Origin: Strix aluco
Taxonomy: Eukaryota; Chordata; Aves; Strigiformes; Strigidae
Reading direction: 5' to 3'
NCBI RefSeq assembly: GCF_031877795.1
Contig: NC_133954.1
Coordinates: 7,035,256 to 7,099,255 of the forward strand
DNA: 64,000 bases
Made by a program: the position numbers and the translations under genes. The first letter of the stretch is position 1, and every line of letters begins with the position of its first letter. Positions 15,726-29,200 of the stretch are shown in pieces. The notes beneath the pieces are model-generated. The model had not been told where the DNA came from and ran no database searches. It saw only the letters and a list, made by a program, of their open reading frames with translations.

Positions 15726-18700
15726 GTATCTCTGCTTTGGCTTTGGACTACTCATTGAAGCAGTACGTGGAGGAGGCCCCTTGGTCTCCACCAGCTATCA
15801 GAGACAGCAGAATGCTCCCACAGAGAGGGGAAAAAAGCAGGTTTTATGACTGCTAGATGTGAGGGAGGAGTTCAGACCTGGGGGTGAGGGTCTCTGTTCA
15901 TCACCCCACCCTCAGTGTGGGGCCAGGAGCTGGGCCACGCCTTGCTGACTCTGTAGGTAGGCCTGGAGCAAAGTGAGCATAAGGGACAGGTTACGTCAGA
16001 CCCCCTGTTCTTGGGAGGATCTTCACCTCCTCTCTGCCCTAAGACCATCCCCTTTTCAGACCTGTAACCCATCCACCCTCCAACATGCTGCCCCATGAGC
16101 ATTGCCTCCAGGTCCAGGCCGAACAGCACCGTGGAGCAAAGAGGGACCTGCTTGGCCCTGCCACAGTCCCTGTCATGGGAGAAACCAGCAGGCACCTCTC
16201 CTTCATCAACACGCTGCCTCTCCCAGCTGGAAAAGGCCAGAGGCCCTTTAAAAAACCAAAAACATCACAGAAAACATTGAAAACATTTTTTTTCCTAGAT
16301 CACTGATAGGTCCAAAAATCTAGTTTTTAAGTTTCATTTCCAGGAAGTTGAATCTTGGTGAATCAGCAAGGGGGAAGGAAAATGGGGGAGCAATGGGTAT
16401 TTCTGGGCTGGGTCCCACCTTCACCCTCATGGCACAGGACGGCGGGTCCCTGGGGTGCGGGAAGTGTCCTTCCTGGGATGGAGCCCAGCCAGGACAGGGC
16501 TCCCTGGATGGTTCATCTCCAGGCAGACGGCGTGTTTGCAGCCAGAAGCTGTCTGGAGGCTGTGTGATGCAAGCTGGTGGCTCTCTCCCTCTTCCTACCT
16601 GCAAAAAAATCATCATAACATCATTAGAAGTGGTGAATAATTCATGACAGATAACTCAGCCCTCCCATCAGCAGAGCACCTGGGAGCAGAAAACACTTTT
16701 CTTTGATTTGTTCCTTATTCCAATGTCCTCGCTCCGTGACTTTGACTAGAAATCGAAGGCGTTTTGCTTCGATGTGGTTGACTTCAGCTGCCACTTGCTC
16801 GTTTCTGTGCAGTGACTGAGCAACAGCTGCTTTCAATTCCCACTGCTTGATTCAAATGCTCATAAAAAGCAACATAAGCTGTTTATAGATGCAAGATTAG
16901 ATTTTAGCTTCTGTCTGTGGTATTTCTACAGCTTCCATTAGGGAGAATCTGGGTATCTCATGTCTTTAACGTACTGTTTGTGTTTTAACCTGCAAAAGGA
17001 CCATGGTGCAGGGTGAGAAAGGACACTGCTTGCTGCATGCTCACTCCAGGGTCACGTCTGCCCTTGCTACCAGTGTGGCATTGACTCCTGCAGAGGAACG
17101 TGCTGTTGCAGAGAGGAACCAAGCAGAGGAGAGGCGGGGGACCTGCCCAAACTTGCAGAGGAAATCCACAGCAGAGACTGGGGGCCCTGCTAGCTGTGAT
17201 ATTCCTGCCCTGGCAAGCCAAGAGGCTGCACTCCCACTCCTATATGCAGGGTACAGCCTTGTATTTGAGCCTCCAGCTTCTGTGCAGACAGGAATGACAC
17301 CGTAAATTAAAACCAAAGAGACTCCTGCAAAGAGACAGACAGAAAGAGAGCAATGGAAAATGACAGAGAGAACTAGAGAAAAATGTGAGGGCTGTGAAAT
17401 CCAGCCTTTGAAGCACCCTCAGGGTAACAGCCAGCCACGCTTTACTTTGGGGACCTGTTCTGTCTCTAGGATAAAGCAGAGCTGATTTGTACAAAGCAGG
17501 TTGGAATGATGCACTTGAACAGGCGCAGTATATACCTCTACATCTCTACAGCTATATATCCCTATATGTGCCTCCTCCTCTGGAAAAGCTGAGGATCCCG
17601 AGGAACAAGCAGGTTTAGTCCCATGAACATTTATAAAAAGCATCTATGGACACCAGTGAGTGACCCCACACACAGACCTGCACTTCAGGATTGCAGGAGT
17701 CTCTATAAATTGAGATGTCCCAAGACAATAGTCAGCACTGTCCTTTTATAGTGCAGATGCTTTACTTGAAGTCCAGGGGACTCTGAGGAGAGGTAAAAAT
17801 AACCCCCACTCTGAGGAGAGCCCTATGGCTGTATCTTCTCAGGCTGTGATAAGACAGACTCATACCAAAGATGGTCTGGATGTCAGGAGGGTGAGCGCTG
17901 TGCCTTGGGAAATGGAAGAGACAGACGGAGCCAGCTTTCATCCCGAGGAGTTATCAGCCGCACATGGCAGGGCAGCGAGATCGGGGTGAGGATGATGAGT
18001 ATGGACGGTGCTGCTTGAAAGGCTCCCTCGGATCCCCAGACCCACGTAGGCACACGTCACCATCATCATTGTCAGTGTGTGAGGCCAAAGGCCTTTAGGG
18101 AAGGCAGACACTGCGCTGCATCGTGTTGTTCGCACTCTTCGTGTTCAGCAGAGTGACTCAGGTCGACCTGACAGCGAGCCAGGTATCCGTCCCAGGGGGA
18201 AAGCACTGCTCCGTGACCCATTTTGTTATTTGTCTCAGGTCAAGGACTGAAGAAAGCTTTGCCTTTCCATGCCAACCTGCTCACACCCTGAAAGCAAACA
18301 CCTGCAGATTCACTGCAGCGATAACAAACTTGTAAAAACGCTTTTCAGAAATGCAGAGAAAGACGTGTAGAGAGCGGGGAACCGGCAGGCCAAGCCCTCC
18401 TGCTCTACACGCAACTTCTCAATGTAAGCCCCAAGCACGCAGCTTTTATTCTCACGTCAAGATGCAGCCCCCTGCTCCCAGACGTGCTCTGCAGTGCTCA
18501 GCACCACATCAGGCAGTGCCAGGATCCGTCCTTCAGGCAGTTGAGTGCAAGGGTGAAAGGTACTGGAATGATACTGCGTGCGTAGGTGTGCGTGCATGTG
18601 TTCAGGGGGGTGTTATGGGCTGGTTGTATTACAGGAAACCCACAGAAGGGTTTGGAGAAGGCACGCCTCTGCTACTTGGAGGTTGCTATTGATAGGTCAG

Positions 18701-18899
18701 TATTTTTAATAAATAGAAATTCAGTTGTGCTGCTTTATTTCATCCTTTTGGGAAAGAGAGGTCTCTGTGCCAGGACATAAGGCACCTTCTGACAGATTCA
18801 AGTTGTAATTGTTGAATTATCCCCTTGCCCCCGTACCCCAATCTGCCCATTTTACTCCTGGCTATCTTGGCAGTACCTGCCCAGCAGCACACGACCCCT
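15726..18899. other. Intergenic DNA between MYL4 and CDC27
   Basis: No exon, RNA gene or transposon was recognised in this interval. The open frames on both strands are short, with no coherent protein composition. GC content rises towards 18900, where the CDC27 CpG island begins. Confidence 0.6.
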
Positions 18900-20250
18900 C
18901 AGCACTGGGGACAGGACCGGGGCCGTGCTGACCCCACACCGGAATCAGGGACGGGGGATCCACCCGCCGCACCCCAGCACCGGGGGCCGGGCTGGTTGAG
19001 GACCTAGCAGGCCTGAGGTTATGGCTGGAGGGAAGCCGCCGGCCAGCACCGCGAAGGATGCGGGGGGCTCCCACCAGGCCCCCCAGCACCCAGAACACTC
19101 CAGAGCCCCGTTGTTCGGTACAAAGCTCCGGTTTCCCCCTCGCATGGGCGCAAGGGCACTTGGAGGGGTTCACCGCGCCCCCTCACACCGGCCGCCAGCG
19201 CTGAGGGCCTGAGGCAGCCGCCGCCTCCCCGCTGTGAGGGGCAGAACTGCGCAGCCCCGTATTCCCCCCCTCAGCCGGCTGCCGTGCCGGTGCTCACGGA
19301 CACCGAGCGGAGGCCGGGGCGGCGGCAGACCCGAGCGGGCCGCGGCCCTTCAGCGCCCCAGCCCGCGCCCTCCCGCCGCGCTCGGGTATCTCCGGCCCCG
19401 CTCGGGCGGCTCCGGCAGCCGAGGCGCTTCCGCCCGGCCGGGGCGGGGGGGGCTCTCCCAGCTGTTTTCCGTCGGCGCTCGGCTCTTTCCGCCTGGGCCT
19501 TCGGGTATTTCCGGCAGGCGCTTCGGCTGTTTCCGCCGCCAGCTTCGGGCGGACTCGGCGCTCGGCCGGCCTCGTTCCTTCCCTCCCCGCCGCCTGCCCC
19601 GGTAACGGTCGCTGGGAGTTTAAATGAGCACGGGCCGGGCTGCGCCGCGCCGCCGCCGGGACTCGCGCTGAGGCGGGGCTGGGGCTGCCCCGCTCCGGGC
19701 TCGGCGAGGAGGAGGAGGCGGAGACCGGAGAGAGCAGGATGACGGTGCTGCAGGAACCCGTCCAGGTACCGACCCCTGGGCGGCTCGGGCTCGCCGCCGC
19801 GCTCAGGCCCCAAGGCCCGGCCCGGCCTGGCCTGGCGGGGGGAGCCGGACCCGCCGCGCCGCCCGCTGCCCGGGGGAGGCCTCCCCGCCGCCGGGCCCTC
19901 TCCTGTGGCGGGGGGCCCCGCTCGGCTCGGGCCGCTCCCGGGGGGTGGGTGGGGGGCGGCTGCGGGCCCTGGGCGCCCCCCTCCGCCGGTGGGAACGGGC
20001 CCGGCCCGCGGGGCGCTCCGGCCGCTTTCCGCCGCCAGCCCGGGCTCCTCCGGCTGGGAGCCTGTGGGGCTGCTGGGCTTCGTCACTCCTTCGGGCGTCC
20101 TTTCCCCACCCCCTGCGCCTCTGGGACGAGCTGCCCTCGCCCTTTTGCCCCTTCCGGGCCCCCGGCCGGGGGCTGCCGGCCTCCCCGCAGGAGGTGTCGG
20201 TCTCCCGCCGCACAGCAGCCGAGTCGGCTTCCAGAAAAGGCCCTTTCGGC
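18900..20250 (+). promoter_or_regulatory. CDC27: CpG-island promoter of CDC27
   Basis: A GC- and CpG-rich block spans the first coding exon. There is no TATA box, as expected for a housekeeping cell-cycle gene. Several TTCCGG/TTTCCG motifs (ETS-like) occur at 19425-19545, and a TCGGGTATYTCCGGC element appears twice (19382-19396 and 19501-19515). The start site probably lies between 19500 and 19700. A divergent transcript is possible but not supported by any gene on the minus strand. Confidence 0.8.
19382..19515 (+). repeat. Duplicated 15-bp element in the CDC27 promoter
   Basis: TCGGGTATCTCCGGC at 19382-19396 recurs as TCGGGTATTTCCGGC at 19501-19515, 14 of 15 bases alike and 119 bases apart. 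Related CTTCGG and TTTCCG words occur between and after them. Confidence 0.7.
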
Positions 20251-23200
20251 TCCCTCCGTAGATCCCCTGGGAGACCTGTTGATACCTCTCTCCATCTCGC
20301 TTACCTTTCTGCATTGGCTGCTATTTCATTTTCAAGTGCTCACAGCATGCTCGGTTCTGTACGTGTCGTGCAAATGAAGGACGTTCCTTCTTCCCAAGGA
20401 GGTAGTAGCTTCGCATTGGTGGGAGACCTAGAAGAGAAAACAATGTAAATCTCGTTTTTCTACCATATTTTAGACTCACTGCAGTTACCGTGATGGGCTT
20501 CCTGCTCATGTTCTCAGTCTTCCCATCCAAAACGCATGATTCACAGAACTGAGTTGCAGCTTCTTTCCACCTTTGCTGAGTGGCCGTTACTCTAACTATC
20601 CTGTAATCTTCATTAATCAGTCTTCTTATTTGTGTTCCTATTATTTTTTTAATGTGGTGGTGTTTTTAACGTGGTGGTGTTTTTTTCTAGTTATGCTAGG
20701 AACCTCTTGCTGTAAGTGTCTTGGTAGTACATGATTGTGTTCTGTAATGAACACAGTCAAAATTCTTGCTTTTGGCTCTCCCCTCGCCTTTTAATGAAAA
20801 GGTAGGAGGGGAAAAAAGACTTCTGTGGAAGACTTGACCCTGTCTGTGCAAGATGGTGGCAGTGATGGCACTCTTGTAGACCAGGGGTTTCTGTCCTTGA
20901 TGCCACTGTTCTGTTCGTCCACTCTGAGAGCAAGAGTCAATGTGGTGCTGGAAATGCTTTTGGCCGCCTGATCCCTCTTCTGCAGCAGTCGTACTTCTGC
21001 CGTTGCTGGTACCCTTGGAGCTGGACTGGTGTTTTGCACCAGTTGGGTATTCTAGGAAAACACGGGATTACAATAGAAAAGGAAGCAAGAATGTATTGCA
21101 GAGTGAATGACAGGAAACTATATTTAATGTTTCCGGTACTGTGCTAATTAGACTAACCAAGTGGAAAATATTTGCTATTCTGAGAGTTCCCTGATAGAAA
21201 TGTGCAGTCTTGTTTCCATTTTTCAGAAGGGTAAAGATCTCTCTAATATCATTCTCCATTCTTAAGCTCTTATCGGCTTGGATGTTTTGATGAGACTTTG
21301 CTACGTTGAATATATCTCTTTGGATTCTGCCGGCTTTCAAATGCCAGATAATTCCTTTATCAGTGGTTCTACTGCTGTTAGCTTTGCTGCTATTCCTTGC
21401 TTACGGCAACACTGGTAAATTTAGGATTTGTTATTTTTGTGGCCTTGATCATATCATTGCTTTTAATGGTAAGGAAGCCACCGGTGCACCATCCAAAACA
21501 AGGTTAACGTTGGAGTTCTGCCTGGATCTGCTGTCGTAGCCGTAGTCCTCTCTGTGCCATGGCTGTGAGCAGTGCTGTAGAGATGGGACTGCTGTACTAC
21601 AGGACCCTTCCAAACCAGCTCACGCTTGTTTTCTCACTAGTGTAACGTGTCCAGTGCGTGGTCTCCATTTTGCAGTACACATCTGGGTGAAGTCGATTGC
21701 ATTTCTGAATTCCCATTTTAGCTGGAGTTTGCGTACTTAGCTCTGTTTTTCTGATAACTTTTTCTAACAATATGACTGGAAAAGTTGACACTACTTCTCA
21801 TTTTTGTCGTTGCAGAGATTTTTCCTGTCTATTTGTCTGTTCTCTCCCAGCCTTTCAGATGTCTACAGAGTTTAGCATTCCAGGAAAAACTGTCATCTTT
21901 ACAGCTGTGATATGCAAAGCGTGATAGATAAATAACGGAATCTCTGTGTGTGTGTTGCCTTATAAGTGTTGGCTTTTAATTATGTGAAGTTAATGTCCCC
22001 AAAGGCATCCTGTTCGCTGGCTAGATTTTTACTAACATTTTTTAACCCCTTAAATTGAAAAAAAGTGCCAGAGTTTACATAGACAGCAGACCTCTACTGT
22101 GCTTCCTAATGTGGTCAGTTTAGAACTCTTCAGGTCAAACATAAAGTCTTGTGCTGAGAAACAGACTGGATGCTTTCCAAACATTTCTGAAAAACATCTT
22201 GGAAACAAAATTAATATTTTCCTTGGAATTTAGCTGTTCAAGGTGATTATCTGCTATGACCCACTTGAATAGTACTTGAACTCCAAGGCTACTGTCCTGG
22301 CTGAGAACATGCAATACCCATGTCTGCTTATTGAACGGGCAGAGTTTGCATAACTAGGAAATGCAGCACAGCTTATCACAGAAAACTCTCCTCCCCTCTG
22401 CGACCCTGAAGACGTCTTAAGTTGTGATAGAAACTGCTTAGCATGTCAATGGGCTGTAAAGCTTTGGAAATCATTTCCAAGGCTATATAACTGTGAGAAG
22501 AGAACACCTGTCTTCTAAGAGCTCTTTGGCTTGGATGTGAAGTGACACTTGGACAATGCACAGGATTTTCTGGATAGAAGACGGACTTGTCTGAATCTGC
22601 TTTTATTTTCTTGCTCTCCTGTCTGAGGATGCTTTGCTGCACAGCTGTGGCTGGTATGGTAGTTTTGGAATCCCCTGTCCACTTTTCATTTGCAAATTAA
22701 TGCATATTTTAAACCTCCAGGTCCTAGTCAATCATTTATCTGGTCTGCAAGCATGCTTAAATAAACTTTGAGACACTTCAACCTTCCCTCCTGTCCATGT
22801 TTGTAGCCCTGAGAAGAGACATTGCAACCAAAGTATCTCAACTGCTTTGCACACTTGAGGCAGCAGCTTCTTTGGGTTTCTGCTGACAGGTTCCGTGTAA
22901 AATTTCGTAGCTACCAAAACTAAGACTGTATTTGGATTGTATTTGTGGTTGTACAGTGGTGTCCTGCTCTGAAGCTTTCTGGGATGAAACAGTTTTTGTT
23001 GGATAAATGCCCCCAGAGTTTTTTGCTTCAGACCACTCTTCTGGTGTGGTTTAGCATTTGTCATGTGCTGTGTTAATGCTGTGTAGATGCATTGCACTGC
23101 TGCTAGAACAAACTAAATTACTACTCTATAAAGAGATTGATGTTCCTGTCCAAAATTTGCTTCCTAAAAGGTGCGCAAGAAATCTTTTTTTGGTAGTTTG

Positions 23201-26200
23201 AGACACAGTCGTAGTTTAGACATATGTTCTCATAGGAAATGTTACTGCATAGGGGTGGCTGATTCCCTGCTGCCTTCCTTTCCTCTTCCTGCTCTTTTAG
23301 GAAAGCGTGTGCAAGGATCCAGCCTTCAGCATTTGTCTGTTGAAGGCATGAATCCAGCTTGCACCTTTTGGGTTACAGAATGATAATTATTACATAACAG
23401 GGATACTGCCAGCTGACTTCTTGCTTTCACTGGGACTCTGCTCAGCAGCGATTGTTGTTTGAGCCAGTATGTAGTGGAACTTTTATAACGTTGCTGTGAC
23501 GTAGCCAAAAATCACTTGTGTCCCCTCTTAGCTTTTCACAAGATTGTTTCTGGCAACTTGCTCCTGTTTGAGAAGTCAAATACATTGATATCACCACCTC
23601 CATACCTTTGTTTTGTAAGCACGCTGAGTTACATCCCTGTAAAACAGTATTTTTAACCTGAAGACTGCACAACTTGGATCGATTTATCTAAATGTCACTT
23701 GTGACTTGGTAAAGTAAGAGCCGCTTCTAAGAGCAAGAGAATAAGGAGACCTTGGGTATAGTCTGAAAGATTTTAATACCCTCCTCCTGTCTCATAGTTT
23801 TTGTACCGTGCTGTCTGTGGTGCACAGAACAGTGTACAGTCCTGGAGCTTTTCAAGGTAAAAGGGAGTGATCACTTCAGGCAGACACTGTGGCTGAGGTT
23901 ATCTGTAGTGTGGAATACAGCCAGAGAGAAATAAGGTGTTCATATTCTAATAATCAAACTAAGAGAAATAATTTTTAAATACTTTCACATGAGCTTAAAA
24001 GTACCTGTTGACTTTTAAAGTATATTGTTGGGACCTACTGATAGAAGAAAATAGTATCTCTGTAGAGATTTTGTGTATAATATTCAATATAGTAATTGGA
24101 AACTCTGGTGTGTACTGTTCATAAAGACTGTGTAGGCTTCCTGTGAAGAGAACTCGCACATTTTTCACACCCTGAGTTTGTCAAGTTTGTGTTGGAAGAA
24201 GTAGCATATGGTACATGTAACTTCATGTGATGTTTGAATTTTTTTTAGATTAAATTGGCGCTTGCCTTTCCTGCTGGGAATAGCATTACAGGGCGCTATT
24301 TCTTTAGCTCTGGAAGATGTCTTTTAGTTTTGGAGAAGCTAATTCTGTTTGTCTTCAGTTGCTGATGAATATTGGAAAAATACTAGATCGCAGCGCCTTG
24401 AGTTCATAAGTTCAGATCTTGTTTGGATCAATAATAACAAAACTACTGCAAAATGGCTGTTTGCTGCTTATGGGAAACTGCTTTGGAACTTGAGCAAGAC
24501 TGCCAGATGGGAAGGAACTGCAGCCCTGATACCAGCCCCGCTAACCTCCAAACACAAACCCTGACAAGCGTGCACACCACCACTTGTGATAAGTGGGGAG
24601 GAAAGGCTGAAGAGATCTTAAAAGTAATTATTTTTCCCATCCCACCCCTCTTTTTCAGATAACAGAAGGCTTTTAATCTGATCTGAAGAAAATTGGCTGA
24701 GTAGTGTTTGTGGTGAAACCTGCGTACCAGCCCTATTCTTTTGCTGGACAGCTCTTGCTTGTAGCTCAGCTACTGGCGACAGCAGCGCCAGTAATTAAGA
24801 CAGCTACTTTAATGGTGTACACGGTTTGTACACCTCTGTCGGTGTGATTTGCGTTTCGCTGGAGTAGTGCCATCTTCTGAGTCTGCACGAATATTGACAG
24901 TCCCAAGCTCTTGACCTTGGTGTTGATGAAAAAAAGAAGACTGTACCCTTAAGCATGTGGCTGGTTTTGACCAAGTACGGGTATATGAGCGAAATGCAGA
25001 AGTAGGTTGCCTTCAGATGTGTCTGTCTATATCAATTTTTCCATCTCATTTGCATTGCATTCATTCTTGTGTGATACCTTGCAATCCTAATTAGTGGCAG
25101 TAAAGAGGTGGCTGATGAGCAAAGGCCCAAACAAAACACTGCAACAAAAAGCAGTGGATCGCCTTCATCTTGGTTCTTAGGGGAACACTGATATCCCTTC
25201 AAGGAAAATGCTGAATACCAAATGTACTTAATCAACAGCAGTCTTGTACTGACAACCTCAGACACTGATGTGATTTCTAGTCCTGTTAGTTTTTGGGTTG
25301 GCATGTCTCAAGAGGAGCCAGTTTCAATGGGCTTATGCATAATGCCATTAAAGTGGGTCGGGCACTCCAGCTTTTTCCCACCTCCCCTGCCCCTCCTTGA
25401 GCAGAGCTAAGAGCAAAATGGAATACTCTGGTAACCAGTTGGGGGGTGTGTTTTATTTTTACCTTTACTTAATGTGTTACTGTTTGGAGGTAGTTTGCAA
25501 TAATTCATGCTCAGTTGTGCACCAGGCTAAAACTCAGTAACCAGTGGAAGTACTCGCTGTCATTTCAGTGCATGGTGGCTGAGGTTTATAGATGGTCGCG
25601 TGTGGTAACTGGTGAGCAACACTCTTAGATTAGTTCATGACTTCAGTGCTAAGTTTGTTGAGTTTTTTAGGTCTCCTTAGTAATAGTTGTAACAACTAAA
25701 ACTTTGCCTGCATGTTTATCTTTCTCTGTTCTTCTTATGACTGCAGTAAAACAAAATTGAACTTTCCCTTTTGACAGTAAGAGCTAATGAGTTTTGCATT
25801 TTTAAAGCTTCTCTCTAAATTTAGATTATTTTCTTGTCTTGTAGGCTGCTATATGGCAAGCACTTAACCACTATGCTTACCGCGATGCGGTGTTCCTTGC
25901 CGAAAGACTATATGCAGAAGGTATGTACTTTACAAATATAAAGTTGATGGTTTTTTTAATTTTAATTTAGGATTTTTGAGCTTCTGGTCCCGCTTTGTTT
26001 TACTCCTGTTGTTATGATAATGAAGTTTTAACTTTCTGCTTGGGGAAAGGAGAAAAATGCCTTGTAATTAGGCTGGAAAATCAAATCATGTAATAGCAGC
26101 AATGTTATTTTACAGTAAAACCTCCTTAAAAAAATTAAACTCAGAGTAGTGTGTTTAAGTACAGTGTTTACAGTGATCTGTTGTATGGTGTCAGATGGGA

Positions 26201-29200
26201 GAGTTTTTTTAATAACCTCAAGCATTGCATTGTCTTCCAAGGGCACTTGAGATGCAGTACACAAATTCTACAAATTGCCTTGATACGGAAAACTGTCTTT
26301 GCTAATAATGCTGTTCAGATATGTTGATTGGTGTGTGAGCTGAAAGAGATAATCTTGTGATGATAAGAGAAAAGCACAGTGAAATTGAGACAGTGAGAAT
26401 CAGAACATATGGAATGGGTATCTCCTGTTGAATTCTTGTTAATTGTTACTTCATTGTAATGCTGTGAGATCCAAGATGTCTTGGATACTGAGCAGGCAGC
26501 AGTAACACAAATCTGTACTTTTTCTGGGTCCTTCAAAGAGTACTTTTTTCTTGTGTTCTAGTCCCTCTTCTTCCTTAACCTTTCCTCCATGACCTCAGAT
26601 AAGCTTTTTGTTCTTCTCTACTCCTTTCTCCTTGATACCAGTGTTCAGCTTTTCTGTATTTTGAAAGGTGTTGTCCCCTAATCACTAAAATAAAAAAAAC
26701 AAAACCAAAACAACCCAACCCTCAAGCTAAAGTGTAAGCATAATGTAAATTCTCATGCTAAACAACTTGAGTTTATAATGTGAATTAAACTGTATAACCT
26801 GTTTCACGCTCTGTGTTTTGCAATGAAATGTTTTTCTTTCAGTGTTTTGCCTGACACAATGCACTTAACAATGGAAGCACAAACCTCATTTTTGAGAAAT
26901 AATGACTTTTTTTTTCCTCATGTCAAGGTTACCCATGAAACCTGGGGTCTTCCATCTGGTGCTTAAATGAGCAGTATTATGTAGAATATTATGGAACCTT
27001 ATAATCTAGGTGTGCCTAAAGGAAATGGTGTTTTAGGGATGACATACCTCCCCTGAACATGGCACATTGTGAGATGCAGGGAAATGGTAGACTGAAGGTA
27101 ATTGCCAAGAATGTAGAAACGAAGAGAATCCGCTTTTTGCAGCAGCCAAGAGAAAAATATATGACTTGATACTGATGCTGTCTTTGCAGAATAATACTCT
27201 GCAAGTACTTCAAACAGCTTTTTTTTTCGGTGACCAACAGTGCTGAGAGAGAACAGCATGCATGCTGTCACTTGGTTCAAGCAATTAACTGCTAACAAAA
27301 CATCTGGCTTCTGGTTAAAATAAGTAGTTACACTGCAGAGTAGAAGCTGTTGAACTTGAATACAGTGACTCTATATTGGCAGTGGTGATTTTACCCTGAG
27401 AAGACCTTCTTTTAAGTCCACCTGCAGTTACTGTCCTTGTGGGGACATCTGTGGCTTGGTAGTTTCCCAGAACTCTCAAAGTGTGTTAAATTAGTGGATA
27501 AATCAATTCTTTTAACTTTAATTTTCAAAAGATCTTCTGGTGTTTTTAGGCTAAGGCTAATAAAGTGTCCTCTCTTTGTGTCTTCAGTTTCCATTGTCAC
27601 TGTCTGGGTGATGACACAAACTTAAAATAGTCAGTTTTCAGTGTAGCAAAGGATTTGAGCAGGTTGCCCAAAGAGGTTTTTGTACAATGTTCATATTGAT
27701 TTTTCTGAAGAGTTCCATGTAGGTAGGTGAACAAACAGCAGAATTGTTTCCTTTAATGCTGAATTCCAGTCGCATGGTAGTGTGTGTTCTGAAGAGTATA
27801 AAGTAATGTGGGTTTCTTAATTGTTTGGAGATTTAAGTTGCCTGCCTTTATAGACAGTCTGATTTAAAATACTCATTGCTTAGGGGCGATTTGAGTGTAA
27901 CATTTGGGGAAGTACAAAGAATACGGTAAGACACCATGGCTGTATGTAATCTGTGAGTGTATCTAGGTATCTCCCTCTCTTTACTTAAAACCCCAAAAAC
28001 AGTTAAAACGAAGTCATACAGATATTTCACGCAATCATAGCTTAATGCTCAAATTAACACCACAGCATGGTAATGCTCACCGGCACCTCACAGAAATGCA
28101 TTCTCTGGGATTAAAGTTTCAGCTGATAACTTTACAGTAAGGTTTTAAAGTTACTTCAGGAGTTAGCTCTCTGTTCTTGATGCTGTGATCACAAGTAAAA
28201 TCAGCAAGTCTGACCTCAGTCTTAACTCTGGAGGCCAAGTCAAGCTCTTCAAATAGAATATTCTTGGTACAGTACAGAATTCATCTCTGCAGTGGAAGAA
28301 GTGTTGAAGCAGACATCAAATCTAAATACTTCCAGTTTCTGCCATAGAGAAATTTTCTGTCTTGATTAATCTTGTTCTCTGTTTAGATAGAGGTGATTTT
28401 TCCTGAAGCTTGACTACTTCATTCAGAACTTAGAAACTTGTGAGGGCTCAGCTTGGAAAGAGGATTTGTAGGAGAACTTGTCCCTATTGCTACTTTCTAA
28501 CGTAAAATAAAGCATATGAATGGTAATGTTAAGTCATGTTCCCAGTGAAATAAGGAGTGTAGGCAGCAAAAAGGACAAAACTTAATGTTGGGGCAGAGGT
28601 AACTGGTAATTGACCAACTTTAATAGTCATTAAAATTGGAAAATCTGCTCCACTAAGTCACGTGAGATATAGCACCAAGCGCTTTAGAAAAATAACAGAC
28701 GTAAAAGTGCAAACAGGAAAAGATCACTTGAAATTAGGATTAAAACTGTTAATTAAGCTACTTAGGCTGAAATAGATCTTCCTTCTGAAAGTTCTTGTAC
28801 TTCCTAACAGCCATTGTTGTGCCAGTTTTAATGCACTGCTTAGCTGGTGCAGAGTGTTACTAGCAGGTGTGATAATACTCTGAGCCAAGTCTTGGTGTGG
28901 CCAAGTAAGAGTTGTAAGGTAGCTCTGTTTTACTGGGAATGACTGCTTCACTTGACTTGCTGTTATTTTAACAGCAAGCTGGCTAATCACTCCTTTAGAT
29001 TGGATAGCCAGAAGGATCAAAGTTCTTTTACAACAGTAGATGTTAAGAGTTGGTCTGATTATACAAGAGAATGGCATGTGGAAGGTTGTTATATGCTGAC
29101 AAATAAAGAAATGTGCTTCACTGAGCAATGAATTTCTCTAATATCAATACTCAGGTTTTCTTGTATCTTGTTCCTAGCTGGCTTTTGCTTTCTGCCCCTA

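Noticed and set aside
15872-16195. 107-codon minus-strand ORF between MYL4 and CDC27
   Set aside because: No motif, splice signal or codon structure; ordinary chance frame.
19271-20314. 347-codon minus-strand ORF over the CDC27 promoter
   Set aside because: Composed almost entirely of Gly, Pro, Arg and Ala in a CpG island where stop codons are rare; no splice context or family motif, and it overlaps the real CDC27 first exon.
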